Below, one piece after another: positions 18,071 through 26,951 of a DNA stretch of 45,810 bases. Location: the NCBI GenBank assembly GCA_031269545.1, contig JAISYZ010000023.1, positions 1 to 45,810 on the forward strand, read 5' to 3'. Made by a program: the position numbers and the translations under genes. The notes under the pieces are model-generated. The model had not been told where the DNA came from. It saw only the letters and a list, made by a program, of their open reading frames with translations, and did no database searches. This DNA is from Prevotellaceae bacterium (GTDB lineage: Bacteria > Bacteroidota > Bacteroidia > Bacteroidales > UBA932). Within the stretch, counting starts at the first letter, position 1. The number at the start of each line of letters is the position of its first letter.

Positions 18071-19081
18071 ATGATACCAATAGCGATTTTAGGAACAGGG
18101 CTTTATGCGCCCGGAGAAGCAATAAACAATGCGGAATTAAAAAAACTTGCCAATATTGAATTTGATTCCCAGAAAACAGAAGAAAAAATCGGGATTTATC
18201 AACGTCATATAGCGCATTTGCGTGGAATTTCCGAAACAACAGCCGATTTTGTAACACATGCGGCAAAAGAAGCCATAAAAAATGCAGGAATTGCAGTTAG
18301 CGAAGCTGGTCTGTTTATCGTAGCCACCGATACTCCCGAATTTATAACGCCTGCTACGGCTATAGTTGCGCAGGGACGAATTCAGCAGAGCGAAACATGG
18401 TCAATGGCTTTCGATGTAGGCGCATCGTGCGCAAGTTTTGCTATGGCTTTCGATACGGCAGCAAGTATATTAAACACTAATCCGCATATCAAATATGCAG
18501 TGATAACAGGAGTTTACAATATGCCGGCGTTTATTCGTCCCGATGATGCATTTGGGTACAGTATTTTTGCCGATGGCGCTGCCGCTTTCGTATTGGGACG
18601 CAAAAACGAAAATCAGGATTCAACTTATATAGGTAGCCAAATGCTCACCGATGGAACACAATGGGATTATATCGGCATTTATGTCGGTGGCGCAAAAAAT
18701 CCTGTAACGCACGAACTTATTGATTCGCAAAAGCACGGATTATTGAGTTTACAGCCGCTTCCCGGAGATAGAAATGTCCGTCTATGGCCTATGATAGTAG
18801 AAAAAATACTTAAAAAATACAATTGTTCTGCTAACGAAATAGATCATTATATTTTCACTCAAATCAATAAATCGGTTATTGTAAAAGTAATGGATGCTAT
18901 CGGACAACCATTGGAAAAAGCACATTTCGTCATGAACAAATACGGTTATACAGGTTCGGCCTGTCTTCCGATGGCATTTCACGAAGGCGTAAAAAATGGC
19001 AGAATACAAAGAGGCGATAAAATACTGTTTGTTGCATCGGGAGCAGGTTTATCGGTAGGCAGTAATTTATTCATTTATTAA
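18071..19081 (+). CDS. KAS III-like thiolase-fold protein A, triad incomplete
   Basis: A 336-residue thiolase-fold protein annotated by similarity as 3-oxoacyl-ACP synthase III. The nucleophile is present as Cys120 in DVGASCASFAMAF. Where FabH has HQAN, this protein has FTQIN, putting Thr263 in place of His. Exactly 30 residues later, as in FabH, it has KYGYTGSA with Tyr293 in place of Asn. A normal decarboxylating condensation therefore looks unlikely; acyl transfer, a thiolase-like cleavage or a structural role are alternatives. It is 73 bases after the CoA-transferase and 10 bases before a second, different KAS III-like gene, so the two may form a heteromer (inference). Confidence 0.85.
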   Translation: MIPIAILGTGLYAPGEAINNAELKKLANIEFDSQKTEEKIGIYQRHIAHLRGISETTADFVTHAAKEAIKNAGIAVSEAGLFIVATDTPEFITPATAIVAQGRIQQSETWSMAFDVGASCASFAMAFDTAASILNTNPHIKYAVITGVYNMPAFIRPDDAFGYSIFADGAAAFVLGRKNENQDSTYIGSQMLTDGTQWDYIGIYVGGAKNPVTHELIDSQKHGLLSLQPLPGDRNVRLWPMIVEKILKKYNCSANEIDHYIFTQINKSVIVKVMDAIGQPLEKAHFVMNKYGYTGSACLPMAFHEGVKNGRIQRGDKILFVASGAGLSVGSNLFIY

Positions 19082-19091
19082 TTTAATTAAG

Positions 19092-20114
19092 TTGATGAAC
19101 AACAATAATATTGGCATATTAGGAACAGGTATTTATTTACCTCAGAAACGAATGACCGCAGCTGAAATTTCGGCTGCAACCAAAGGCGTTTGGAGCGAAT
19201 CGGCAGTGATTGCAAAATTGGGAATAGTAGAAAAAACTATTCCCGACAAAGAAGACGGCACGCAGGAAATGGCAGTCAAAGCCGCTATGGATGCGCTTAA
19301 TAACTGCGCTGTCGATCCTTTGGATATTGATTTAATATTGTGCGTAGGCGAAGAATGGAAAGAATATCCTCTTACCACTTCGGGAATTTATATACAGCAC
19401 AAAATCGGAGCGCACAATGCTTGGGCTATTGACATACAGCAACGTTGCTGTACAACTGTTGCCGCGCTGAAAATAGCAAAAGACATGATGACAATTGACA
19501 GCGAACTGAAAACAGTGATGATAGTCGGCGGTTACCGCAACAGCGATTTCATTGATTATGAAGATTCGGCAGTATCGTTTATGTTTAATCTTTCTGCCGG
19601 AGCGGGAGCAATAATTTTGAAACGCGATTATCCAAAAAATCTTGTTCTCGGAACGCATATTATTACAGATGGCTCTATGGCTCGAGATGCAGGCGTCAAA
19701 TACGGAGGAACAGAATATCCGATAACAGCCGAAAATTGCAATATCGCTTACAAATCGCTCAAAGTATTTGACGAAGCGCACATGAAAAACCGACTGAACG
19801 AAGTATCGATGCCCAACTGGTTTTACTGTATTGACAAAGCCTTTGAAAAATCGGGCATGAACCGCAGCCATCTGTCATTTTTATGTTGTTTGCATTTCAA
19901 GCGAAGCATGTACGAATTTATGTTGAAAGAACTTAATCTCAACTCTCAACAGTCTGTTTATTTGCAGAATTACGGACACATGGGACAGATAGATCAGATT
20001 TTGTTGCTGCATTTGGCGCAACAGCAGGGAAAATTAAAGGATGGCGATGTTATTTCAATGATAGCAGCCGGCATTGGATATGCCTGGGGCGCAAATGTTA
20101 TACGCTGGGGATAA
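19092..20114 (+). CDS. KAS III-like thiolase-fold protein B, altered triad
   Basis: A 340-residue partner of the preceding gene. The nucleophile motif reads AIDIQQRCCTTVAAL, with Cys119 aligned to the FabH Cys and another Cys next to it. His268 in CLHFKRSM may match the FabH His, but QNYGHMGQI places His296 where FabH has Asn. It shares the fold with protein A but is clearly divergent from it, so this is not a recent duplication. A start one codon later (19095) is equally possible. Last gene before a 260-base spacer and the lipoprotein gene. Confidence 0.85.
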   Translation: MMNNNNIGILGTGIYLPQKRMTAAEISAATKGVWSESAVIAKLGIVEKTIPDKEDGTQEMAVKAAMDALNNCAVDPLDIDLILCVGEEWKEYPLTTSGIYIQHKIGAHNAWAIDIQQRCCTTVAALKIAKDMMTIDSELKTVMIVGGYRNSDFIDYEDSAVSFMFNLSAGAGAIILKRDYPKNLVLGTHIITDGSMARDAGVKYGGTEYPITAENCNIAYKSLKVFDEAHMKNRLNEVSMPNWFYCIDKAFEKSGMNRSHLSFLCCLHFKRSMYEFMLKELNLNSQQSVYLQNYGHMGQIDQILLLHLAQQQGKLKDGDVISMIAAGIGYAWGANVIRWG

Positions 20115-20403
20115 TTTATGGTCGAAGGAATAATTTTATATGTTAAATATCTTATTATAAGAAATATATAAATAATTTGAAAATAAAATAACTATCAGTC
20201 CACCCTATATATTTTTAATACAATAAAAGGCATATTTAATATAATTATCAACTTTGTTAAAATTATCAAAAACAACACAACATACTTTAAAATGTTAAAT
20301 CTTTAAAAATACAGTTATAAATAAAATCACTTAAATTTAAAAAAATATTAAATCTCAAAAAAAAGTTACAATTATGGAAAAAAATTACAAAAAAATTACA
20401 ATC

Positions 20404-20949
20404 ATGAAAAAGTTAATCTTTACAATGATTATGGCAGCGCTCGTATGCAGCGCAGGAATGTTTAGCAGTTGCGGTTCAAGCGACGATGATGACAACGAAA
20501 ACGAGTGGGTATATGACCATACAAAAGATGGTATTGTTGGCGAATGGTATTCGGCAGGAACTGACGTTGCTCCAATATTTAAAACACCTACTTTTGGCAA
20601 TTTAGATTCTTTATATGCCAAGTTTAATGCAGATAAAACTTACAGAGCCGAAGAATTTAAGGAAGGCAAAGTTCCGGGTAATATTTACACAGGAACTTAT
20701 ACTCAAACAAAATCATCTGTTGGCAACATCTGGATAATTCATATAGATCAAACGTTACCACAAACTGGGGTTAGCGAAGGTATATTTGAAATTACAAAGG
20801 GAACCGATGGCAGTTACCGTATGCAATACGAAATAGTACAAACTCATACAGGATTGATACCGGCAACACCAGAAGGCGGCTTTGGAAGCAGTCTTAACGG
20901 AGCGTATGGAGACGCACTTATACAAAAATACGTAAGACTTATAAAGTAA
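20404..20949 (+). CDS. lipoprotein of unknown function
   Basis: 181 residues from the chosen ATG, which begins MKKLIFTMIMAALVCSAG. An upstream ATG at 20374 would put ten charged residues before the signal peptide and is less likely. The lipobox is around MFSSC, followed by GSSDDDDNENEW, an acidic stretch like the export signal of surface-exposed Bacteroidota lipoproteins. The mature part has a lipocalin-like feel (DGIVGEWYSAGTD, FNADKTYRAEEF, GTYTQTKSSVGN), resembling small beta-barrel lipoproteins, but no named family is certain. It is followed by a strong terminator. Confidence 0.75.
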   Translation: MKKLIFTMIMAALVCSAGMFSSCGSSDDDDNENEWVYDHTKDGIVGEWYSAGTDVAPIFKTPTFGNLDSLYAKFNADKTYRAEEFKEGKVPGNIYTGTYTQTKSSVGNIWIIHIDQTLPQTGVSEGIFEITKGTDGSYRMQYEIVQTHTGLIPATPEGGFGSSLNGAYGDALIQKYVRLIK

Positions 20950-20962
20950 TATTTTTTATGTT

Positions 20963-21001
20963 AAAGTCAGAATAATCCATAAATATATTCTGACTTTTTT
21001 A
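20963..21001 (+). terminator. strong Rho-independent terminator after the lipoprotein gene
   Basis: A perfect 12-base stem (AAAGTCAGAATA 20963-20974, TATTCTGACTTT 20986-20997) with an 11-base loop and a T-run after it. It divides the plus-strand cluster into an upstream metabolic unit and a downstream porin-hydrolase unit. Partial read-through or a weak separate promoter would be needed for the porin gene 54 bases later. Confidence 0.85.
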
Positions 21002-21054
21002 TAAAAATAAACGTTAAAAATCTATTTATGTTACATTTAAAATCAAATGAACAG

Positions 21055-22641
21055 ATGAAAAAAATTTTAAACATATTACTCTTGTTATTTTTTAGCGCTA
21101 CGCTTGCAGCACAGGAAATTGCGCCCTCCACTCAATATTTTGCAAAGGAAGTGCCGCTGAAAGCCAATAAGGAATTTCAGTTTTTAGGTTATTACATCAA
21201 TCAGGTGGTAACATCAAACATATATCCCGAAAGCGACTTCCTGAAAGGACAGATTGTAGGCAGATTGTTTGGAGCAAATACAACAAAAACCAGCAAGGGA
21301 CATATAAGCGCTTATGTAGAGCAGCGGCTAATACCTTTCTTTATTTATACTCCGAGTTTATTCGATGGCAAGGTTACGCTACGCGCTTCTTTCGAAATAG
21401 ACTGGACATGGGGAGATGTTGCATACGGCGTAGGCGGTAATTTCGGAAGCGGTTTTTCTGCCGACCAGGTAAATCTGCAAACGCAAAATGTAGAACTGGA
21501 ATTTAACGCAGGACGGCGCTGGACAATTAATCTCGGTTTGCAGCGCGTATTCGACACTCCTTACAATCCTTACAGAACTACTGTTGACAAAATGGGCTTG
21601 ACAGGTTACAGATTTGCTTATTTCGGAACTGACGGAGTAGGAATTTCGGTACGTAAGGACTGGGATTTTGCTCGATTGAAAGCAGGTTATTATAAATTAT
21701 ATGAAAACTTGATACAGAAAAATGATGACGTTACTCTGTTTGAAGTAATAGGCGAAAAAGATATTACTAAAAAATGGAAATTGGGTGCATCAGTCTATTA
21801 TCTTGCAGACAGAGGTAATGGCGATGGCGGGCCTTCTATTTTAGGACAGGGATTAAACAGTTTGTTGGCAAGTTACAACGGCACATATAAATTTAATTAT
21901 GGAGCAGTTCCTTATCGTGCGGATATTGCCTGGGTTGGAGCATTTTTCGGTCGCAATACCGATCACTGGCTCGATCCATGGATGATTACAGGATTTGTAA
22001 ACGTAAACATAGGAAAAGCCGATACTCTGATTGGCGAAAAGAAATGGAAAAAGGCTAATGATATTCTCGGTTTTGCTGCCAATCTTCGTACCTCGTACCG
22101 TTACGGGCAAACGCTTAACGATGTGGTTACTCTGGATGCATTATTCGCTTCGGGAGATGAAAACGGACTTAAAGATGGTAAATATTCCGGCGTTATTACA
22201 GGTAATCAGTATGGAGCGCCTGCGGCTATTTTCATCAGCTCCGGAGCATATATTCTTATGCCTCACGGTAATGTAGTAAACCGATATACTCCGGCAATAA
22301 TGGATATTTCGAATATGGGTTACGGAATGACTGCCGTTACTTTGAGCGCATCAAAAGGAATTATTCCGAACAAATTAAACGCTAAAATAGGCGGAGCATT
22401 CGCCGTGAGCAACGTTCAGCCCAAAGGCGGCGGAAATATCATAGGCGGCGAAATAAACGGAAACGTATCATATAATTTAGGTCCTTATATGAGTTTGGAA
22501 CTTCACGGAGCATATATGATTCTCGGCGATTTTTACGACAGTACTCAAAGTTCGTACGGAAGCGCTGTAAACGGCGGATTGGACAGACGACCTGTCAATC
22601 CGTGGACAGCTTTCTTAGTGTTTAAATGGCTTATGTTTTAA
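21055..22641 (+). CDS. outer-membrane porin-like beta-barrel protein
   Basis: 528 residues from ATG at 21055, which begins a signal peptide MKKILNILLLLFFSATLAAQ with likely cleavage after AAQ. An upstream ATG at 21028 would add nine residues and is less likely. The mature protein is rich in alternating aromatic and polar strands with Gly turns, and ends in Phe (FKWLMF), the outer-membrane insertion signal. There is no plug or TonB box, so it is porin-like rather than a TonB receptor. Placed between a lipoprotein and a lipoprotein hydrolase, it may admit the hydrolase product (inference). No named family was recognised. Confidence 0.75.
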   Translation: MKKILNILLLLFFSATLAAQEIAPSTQYFAKEVPLKANKEFQFLGYYINQVVTSNIYPESDFLKGQIVGRLFGANTTKTSKGHISAYVEQRLIPFFIYTPSLFDGKVTLRASFEIDWTWGDVAYGVGGNFGSGFSADQVNLQTQNVELEFNAGRRWTINLGLQRVFDTPYNPYRTTVDKMGLTGYRFAYFGTDGVGISVRKDWDFARLKAGYYKLYENLIQKNDDVTLFEVIGEKDITKKWKLGASVYYLADRGNGDGGPSILGQGLNSLLASYNGTYKFNYGAVPYRADIAWVGAFFGRNTDHWLDPWMITGFVNVNIGKADTLIGEKKWKKANDILGFAANLRTSYRYGQTLNDVVTLDALFASGDENGLKDGKYSGVITGNQYGAPAAIFISSGAYILMPHGNVVNRYTPAIMDISNMGYGMTAVTLSASKGIIPNKLNAKIGGAFAVSNVQPKGGGNIIGGEINGNVSYNLGPYMSLELHGAYMILGDFYDSTQSSYGSAVNGGLDRRPVNPWTAFLVFKWLMF

Positions 22642-22660
22642 CAATTAAAAATATACGAAT

Positions 22661-23623
22661 ATGAAAAAAATAATATATTTCAGTTTAATTTTTGTATTGC
22701 TGATGACTGTAAATAATTGCACTACTCCCTACTCTGCTGTCAGCGATTTGAAAACTTTTGAAGATATGACATATCGTCATACGGTAAAAAAAGTGCATTT
22801 GCCGACAAGCGGTTACACTGTTGCTTACACAGACGAAGGCAACGGCGACAAAACAATAATTTTTATTCACGGGCTTGGCAGTTATTCGCAGGCTTGGATA
22901 AAAAATGTGGAAACTCTGAAATCCGACTATCGTTGCATTTCTGTTGATTTGCCCGGATATGGAAAATCGAGCAAAGAGCCGCACAGCGGACAAATGTCGT
23001 TTTACGCCGGCGTAATCAACGAACTTGTAAGCGAATTGCAATTAAAAAATGTTTATATTGCAGGACATTCTATGGGCGGACAGATTGCTATTACATCTTA
23101 CCTGCTCTATCCCAAAATGGTTAAAGGATTGATACTGGCTGCTCCGGCGGGTTTTGAATACTTTCATAAAGGACAGCGTCAGTGGTTTCGCGATGTGATG
23201 CCTCCCGATGCTGTTAAACAAACTTCAACCGAAGCCATTCAGAATAATTTGGCAAGCAATTTCTACCGTCTTCCGAAAGATGCCGATTTTATGATTACCG
23301 ACCGCATGGCTATGCGTTCTGCCGATGATTTTGCGGCTTACTGTTATGCTGTTTCTCAATCGGTAAAAGGTATGGTTGACGAGCCTGTTTTGGATTATCT
23401 GAAAGATATTAAGGTTCCAACTTTAATATTATTCGGCGAAAAAGACAATTTAATTCCTAACCGTTATTTAAATTCGGGACCAACGGCAAAAATAGCAAAA
23501 ACAGGCGCTGACAAAATCAGCGGCAGCAAATTGATTATGATTCCTAAATGCGGGCATTTCTTAATGTTCGAAAAATTTGATGTGTTCAACAGCGAAGTAA
23601 AAGCATTTTTAGAAAAATTATAA
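22661..23623 (+). CDS. alpha/beta hydrolase, probable lipoprotein esterase
   Basis: 320 residues with a hydrophobic signal segment ending at Cys20 (LMTVNNC), a loose lipobox, so membrane anchoring is likely but not certain. The alpha/beta hydrolase core has the oxyanion motif HGLGS (70-74), the nucleophile Ser137 in GHSMGG, Asp262 in FGEKDNL and His299 in KCGHFLMF, a complete triad. Close relatives include carboxylesterases and meta-cleavage hydrolases; the substrate is unknown. It begins 19 bases after the porin-like gene, so the two are probably cotranscribed. An exported esterase would fit release of hydroxy-acids for the symporter and CoA-transferase (inference). Confidence 0.85.
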   Translation: MKKIIYFSLIFVLLMTVNNCTTPYSAVSDLKTFEDMTYRHTVKKVHLPTSGYTVAYTDEGNGDKTIIFIHGLGSYSQAWIKNVETLKSDYRCISVDLPGYGKSSKEPHSGQMSFYAGVINELVSELQLKNVYIAGHSMGGQIAITSYLLYPKMVKGLILAAPAGFEYFHKGQRQWFRDVMPPDAVKQTSTEAIQNNLASNFYRLPKDADFMITDRMAMRSADDFAAYCYAVSQSVKGMVDEPVLDYLKDIKVPTLILFGEKDNLIPNRYLNSGPTAKIAKTGADKISGSKLIMIPKCGHFLMFEKFDVFNSEVKAFLEKL

Positions 23624-23718
23624 TCAATAGACTTTAACAGTCAATACAATGTAATATATTGTATATGATATATTTACGGGGATGTAATTTGTTGTTAAAT
23701 AAATTATTCAACAAATTA

Positions 23719-23751
23719 TTTGCAGAAAAAGAGAAAATAAATGTATATTTG
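23719..23751 (+). promoter_or_regulatory. promoter of the helical-repeat gene
   Basis: TTTG at 23719-23722 and TATATTTG at 23744-23751, spaced 21 bases, an excellent Bacteroidota promoter. The minus-7 box lies in the loop of the overlapping hairpin. It is 49 bases upstream of the ATG. Confidence 0.65.
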
Positions 23752-23766
23752 CTTTCTCTTTTTTTT
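23726..23766 (+). terminator. A/T-rich hairpin with T-run
   Basis: A perfect 11-base stem (AAAAAGAGAAA 23726-23736, TTTCTCTTTTT 23753-23763) and a 16-base loop. Only two G:C pairs are in the stem, so it would be a weak terminator for the hydrolase transcript. It overlaps the promoter of the next gene. Confidence 0.5.
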
Positions 23767-23799
23767 ATAAAAATACATTAATCTAAAAATAATTTTTGT

Positions 23800-25224
23800 A
23801 TGCGTACTAAATTAAACACTTTCTGGCACTTTACTCAATCTCTGTATCCGCATGAGTTGGATTATTTGATGTCTGTTCAAAACTTCAAAAAAGAAATTAA
23901 TCTCAAAATTTTGAAACAGATTTATAATAATTGCCATTCAGACCATCCGCCTCTGCTATTCGACACATCCATTGACAAACGAGCTTATTCATACGTCAAG
24001 GAATGGATTATAAATTCACTCGAAAAAATTGATGTAGATGTGTTTTTTGAATGGTTGATTATGATGGACAAAAAAGTATTGACAGATATTATTTCACCAT
24101 CAGACGAAGCGGAAATTCTGTCATACATGAAAATTATCAAACCAACTCATTATTACTTTGTTCGCTTTTACGAACTTTTGCAGTATTACCGCGATTATTT
24201 GCTGGTTCGCAACAGAACTAAATATAACGCATTGATAGCCTCATACCTTGATACTTATGAAAAATATTATTTGAAATCTGTAGAAATTAATAAAGAATTG
24301 CATTTAATCACAGCAAACATTGTAAAACGCGATACGGACAAATACAGGCAGGAAATCGAAAATATATTGCGGCAAATTTATTTTGACGAAGAATTGGATG
24401 GTTACACTCGTTACCGTGCAATCGTCCGATTAACAATTTTTTTCTATAATTATCGACAATTCGACAAGCAACTGGTTATGTACAGGCATCTTGACGAATT
24501 ATGTAAAACTCCGTTGTTTTATTCAAAACGTCTGCTTGCAAATTATTATGCCAATCGAGCAATGATGCATTCAAAATTAAACGAACTTGCGCTTGCCGAA
24601 AAATACGCTTATTTATCAATTCAAAACAATAACAGCGATTATCTTTTTTATCTTATAAATCTTTGCAGCGTACTTGTTAAACAAGGAAAAAACAAGGAAG
24701 TATATCATTTGATGCAAGAATCGCTTCCTCAATTGAAAAATACGAATAATACTTATTACAAAATAGGTTTTGTATCTTTTTACATCAAAACATTGCTTGT
24801 AAACCACCAGTATAAAAAAGCGGTTGACTATGCCGACAATTATTTTAACGCATATAAGAAAGATATTTTATTACATCGCTGGCATTTATTTTTTTGCTCT
24901 TATTTGCAAGCCTTGATATTGTCGGAAAAATACCTGCAAATATTATCTCTTTGCCGCCGTTACAACTTGATTACAAAAGAAAATCACCGAATAAATCGCG
25001 CCGATTACATGCCTATCATTCTTTTATATTCGCTTTTATCAGAATATATGGAAAATATTATAGACAAGGATAAATTAATAAATTCTATTGTGCATGCGAC
25101 AAAACTGCTTATGCGCGATAAATATCGGTCGTATAAGATTATGGAACTTTTAGATGAAATTTCAGAATTAGTCCCAATAGAAATCAAAGTTGTGAAAAAG
25201 ACACTGTTAAGTTATTTAGAATAA
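23800..25224 (+). CDS. helical-repeat (TPR-like) protein of unknown function
   Basis: A 474-residue cytoplasmic protein without signal peptide or membrane helices. It is almost wholly alpha-helical and rich in Tyr, Leu and Lys. From about residue 200 paired helices resemble tetratricopeptide repeats, for example ANRAMMHSKLNELALAEKYA and, later, YIKTLLVNHQYKKAVDYADN. I do not recognise a catalytic motif. It has its own promoter and is convergent with mnmA. Similar single-copy helical-repeat proteins occur in Bacteroidota, but I cannot assign a function. Confidence 0.75.
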   Translation: MRTKLNTFWHFTQSLYPHELDYLMSVQNFKKEINLKILKQIYNNCHSDHPPLLFDTSIDKRAYSYVKEWIINSLEKIDVDVFFEWLIMMDKKVLTDIISPSDEAEILSYMKIIKPTHYYFVRFYELLQYYRDYLLVRNRTKYNALIASYLDTYEKYYLKSVEINKELHLITANIVKRDTDKYRQEIENILRQIYFDEELDGYTRYRAIVRLTIFFYNYRQFDKQLVMYRHLDELCKTPLFYSKRLLANYYANRAMMHSKLNELALAEKYAYLSIQNNNSDYLFYLINLCSVLVKQGKNKEVYHLMQESLPQLKNTNNTYYKIGFVSFYIKTLLVNHQYKKAVDYADNYFNAYKKDILLHRWHLFFCSYLQALILSEKYLQILSLCRRYNLITKENHRINRADYMPIILLYSLLSEYMENIIDKDKLINSIVHATKLLMRDKYRSYKIMELLDEISELVPIEIKVVKKTLLSYLE

Positions 25225-25256
25225 ATCATTATTAATACAAATTATCGAATACAAAA

Positions 25257-26429
25257 TCAATATATTACTCCAGAGCCTATAAGTTCGTCGTCGGCATACC
25301 ATGCGGCAAACTGACCCGAAGTTATTCCGCGCTGAAGTTCATCGAAAACTATATATAAACCTTCTTCTTTTCGCACAAGTTTTGCTCTCTGTAAAGGCTG
25401 ACGATAACGAATGCGCACAAGATAATCGCGTTCTTCTCCCACAGACATCGACAAATCATTGCGGATGTAATGAATTTCGTTTTCGCCAATAAACAACGCC
25501 TTGCGAAATAATCCCTGATGATTGAAACCTTCGCCTACATAAAGCGTATTTGTTTCAACATCAACTCCTATGACAAAAAGCGGCTCAATGTGTCCGCCGA
25601 TATTTATGCCTTTGCGCTGCCCGATAGTAAAAAAATGCGCTCCGTTATGCGTGCCTATCTTTTTTCCCGAATTTGGACGATAAATATACGGTTTTGCAAG
25701 GTGTTCGACAGTTTTATTATCAATATTTTGATAAGATTTTTCGTAATAATCGGGTAAAATTTCAACAGTATTTCCCTGTTTTGCCGATAATTGCTGCTGT
25801 AAAAAGACAGGCAAATCTACTTTTCCTACAAAACAAATGCCTTGTGAATCTTTGCGTTCGGCAGTAGGTAAATTTTGCTCGGCTGCAATGCGTCTGACTT
25901 CGGGCTTTGTAATATCGCCAATCGGAAACAGGGCTTTTGCAAGTTGCAGCTGCGAGAGTTGGCAAAGAAAATAACTTTGATCCTTATTTTTATCTGCTCC
26001 TGCAAGTAGCGAATATACTTTTTTCCCGTTAATATTTTTTTCGGATTTTCGGCAATAATGTCCTGTCGCAACAAAATCGGCGCCTAATTTCAAGGCTTCT
26101 TTCAGAAAAACATCGAATTTTATTTCACGGTTGCAAAGCACATCGGGATTTGGCGTCCGTCCTTTTTCGTATTCTGAAAACATGTAATTGACAACGCGTT
26201 TTCTGTAAATTTCGCTTAAATCAATCGAATGAAAAGGAATATCAAGTTTTCGAGCGACAAGTTGCGCAATATCCAAATCGTCTTTCCACGGACAATCGCC
26301 GTGCAAGGTTCCTGTGGTGTCGTGCCAGTTTTGCATGAAAAGAGCAATTACATCGTGTCCCTGCTTTTTCAAAATATAAGCCGCAACGCTCGAATCAACA
26401 CCTCCTGAAAGTCCTATCGCAATTCGCAT
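25257..26429 (-). CDS. mnmA: tRNA 2-thiouridine(34) synthase MnmA
   Basis: Thiolates U34 of tRNA-Lys, -Glu and -Gln with ATP and a relayed persulfide. The product is 390 residues. It has the PP-loop SGGVDSS (residues 8-14), the first catalytic Cys99 in NPDVLCN and the second Cys199 in DSQGICFVG, then the C-terminal beta-barrel with [10 protein letters not shown] and a [13 protein letters not shown] stretch. It lies 63 bases downstream of the SRP RNA gene on the same strand and is convergent with the helical-repeat gene. The gene is complete and the assignment secure. Confidence 0.95.
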   Translation of the reverse strand: MRIAIGLSGGVDSSVAAYILKKQGHDVIALFMQNWHDTTGTLHGDCPWKDDLDIAQLVARKLDIPFHSIDLSEIYRKRVVNYMFSEYEKGRTPNPDVLCNREIKFDVFLKEALKLGADFVATGHYCRKSEKNINGKKVYSLLAGADKNKDQSYFLCQLSQLQLAKALFPIGDITKPEVRRIAAEQNLPTAERKDSQGICFVGKVDLPVFLQQQLSAKQGNTVEILPDYYEKSYQNIDNKTVEHLAKPYIYRPNSGKKIGTHNGAHFFTIGQRKGINIGGHIEPLFVIGVDVETNTLYVGEGFNHQGLFRKALFIGENEIHYIRNDLSMSVGEERDYLVRIRYRQPLQRAKLVRKEEGLYIVFDELQRGITSGQFAAWYADDELIGSGVIY

Positions 26430-26491
26430 GATTTATATAATTTTTAACAGATATGTTTAAAAAATAAATGATTTTCGACTAAAATAAAAAA

Positions 26492-26587
26492 GGGTAAGCT
26501 ATTTATATCGCACCGCTACAACCACCTGCCCTTGCTACCTTCCGATCCTGGGGGATTCGGCAGGAGCTGGTCGTATAAGACTTACCC
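26492..26587 (-). ncRNA. ffs: signal recognition particle RNA (4.5S type)
   Basis: On the minus strand the RNA starts GGGTAAG and ends CTTACCC, a 7-base closing helix. The tip carries CAGGATCGGAAGGTAGCA, the universally conserved domain IV: a GGAA tetraloop with CAGG and AGCA forming the symmetric loop bound by Ffh. The size, about 96 nucleotides, suits a bacterial short SRP RNA. A T-rich stretch follows the closing helix (26491 downward). A good promoter lies just upstream. No protein gene overlaps it convincingly. Confidence 0.93.
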
Positions 26588-26592
26588 GAGCG

Positions 26593-26621
26593 CAAAAGTA
26601 ATAAAAAAATCTTTATTGCAA
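26593..26621 (-). promoter_or_regulatory. promoter of the SRP RNA gene
   Basis: On the minus strand TACTTTTG occupies 26600-26593 and TTGC begins at 26621, spaced 17 bases. Transcription from it would start near 26587, exactly the first base of the closing helix of the SRP RNA. Confidence 0.65.
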
Positions 26622-26951
26622 TTTTATTTTAAAAATTTCTTCAGAAATCGTTTGCTATACAAAAATTTTATAACTTTGTTGTTGGTAAGCACAGTTAAAT
26701 TTAGTATTAATAATTTCATTATCAGCAATAAAAACACTAATTTAAAATGTGTTTATCATTTACAGACTCAGGGCGGTTTTTCAGCGCTGCTTAATACTTT
26801 TCGGCTTTGCTTGAAGAATCAAAATTTAAAAATTGCATTTGATTGTCCAAAGTAAAATATATGAAATAGCCATGAGTTAAACAAACATCAAGCGTAATGA
26901 ATACAGATTATTTTTATTAGTGATTTACTAACAATTTTAAAATATATACAC
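26622..26951. other. gene-free spacer
   Basis: About 330 A/T-rich bases between the SRP promoter and a small exported-protein gene. An open frame across 26532-26855 exists only because it runs through the SRP RNA and lacks any coding signature. No clear TAnnTTTG box for the downstream gene was found. Confidence 0.4.

Noticed and set aside
19332..19871. 179-residue minus-strand reading frame
   Set aside because: Lies wholly antisense to the second KAS III-like gene and lacks any domain.
26532..26855. 107-residue plus-strand reading frame
   Set aside because: It runs through the SRP RNA gene on the opposite strand and has no signal peptide, domain or promoter.
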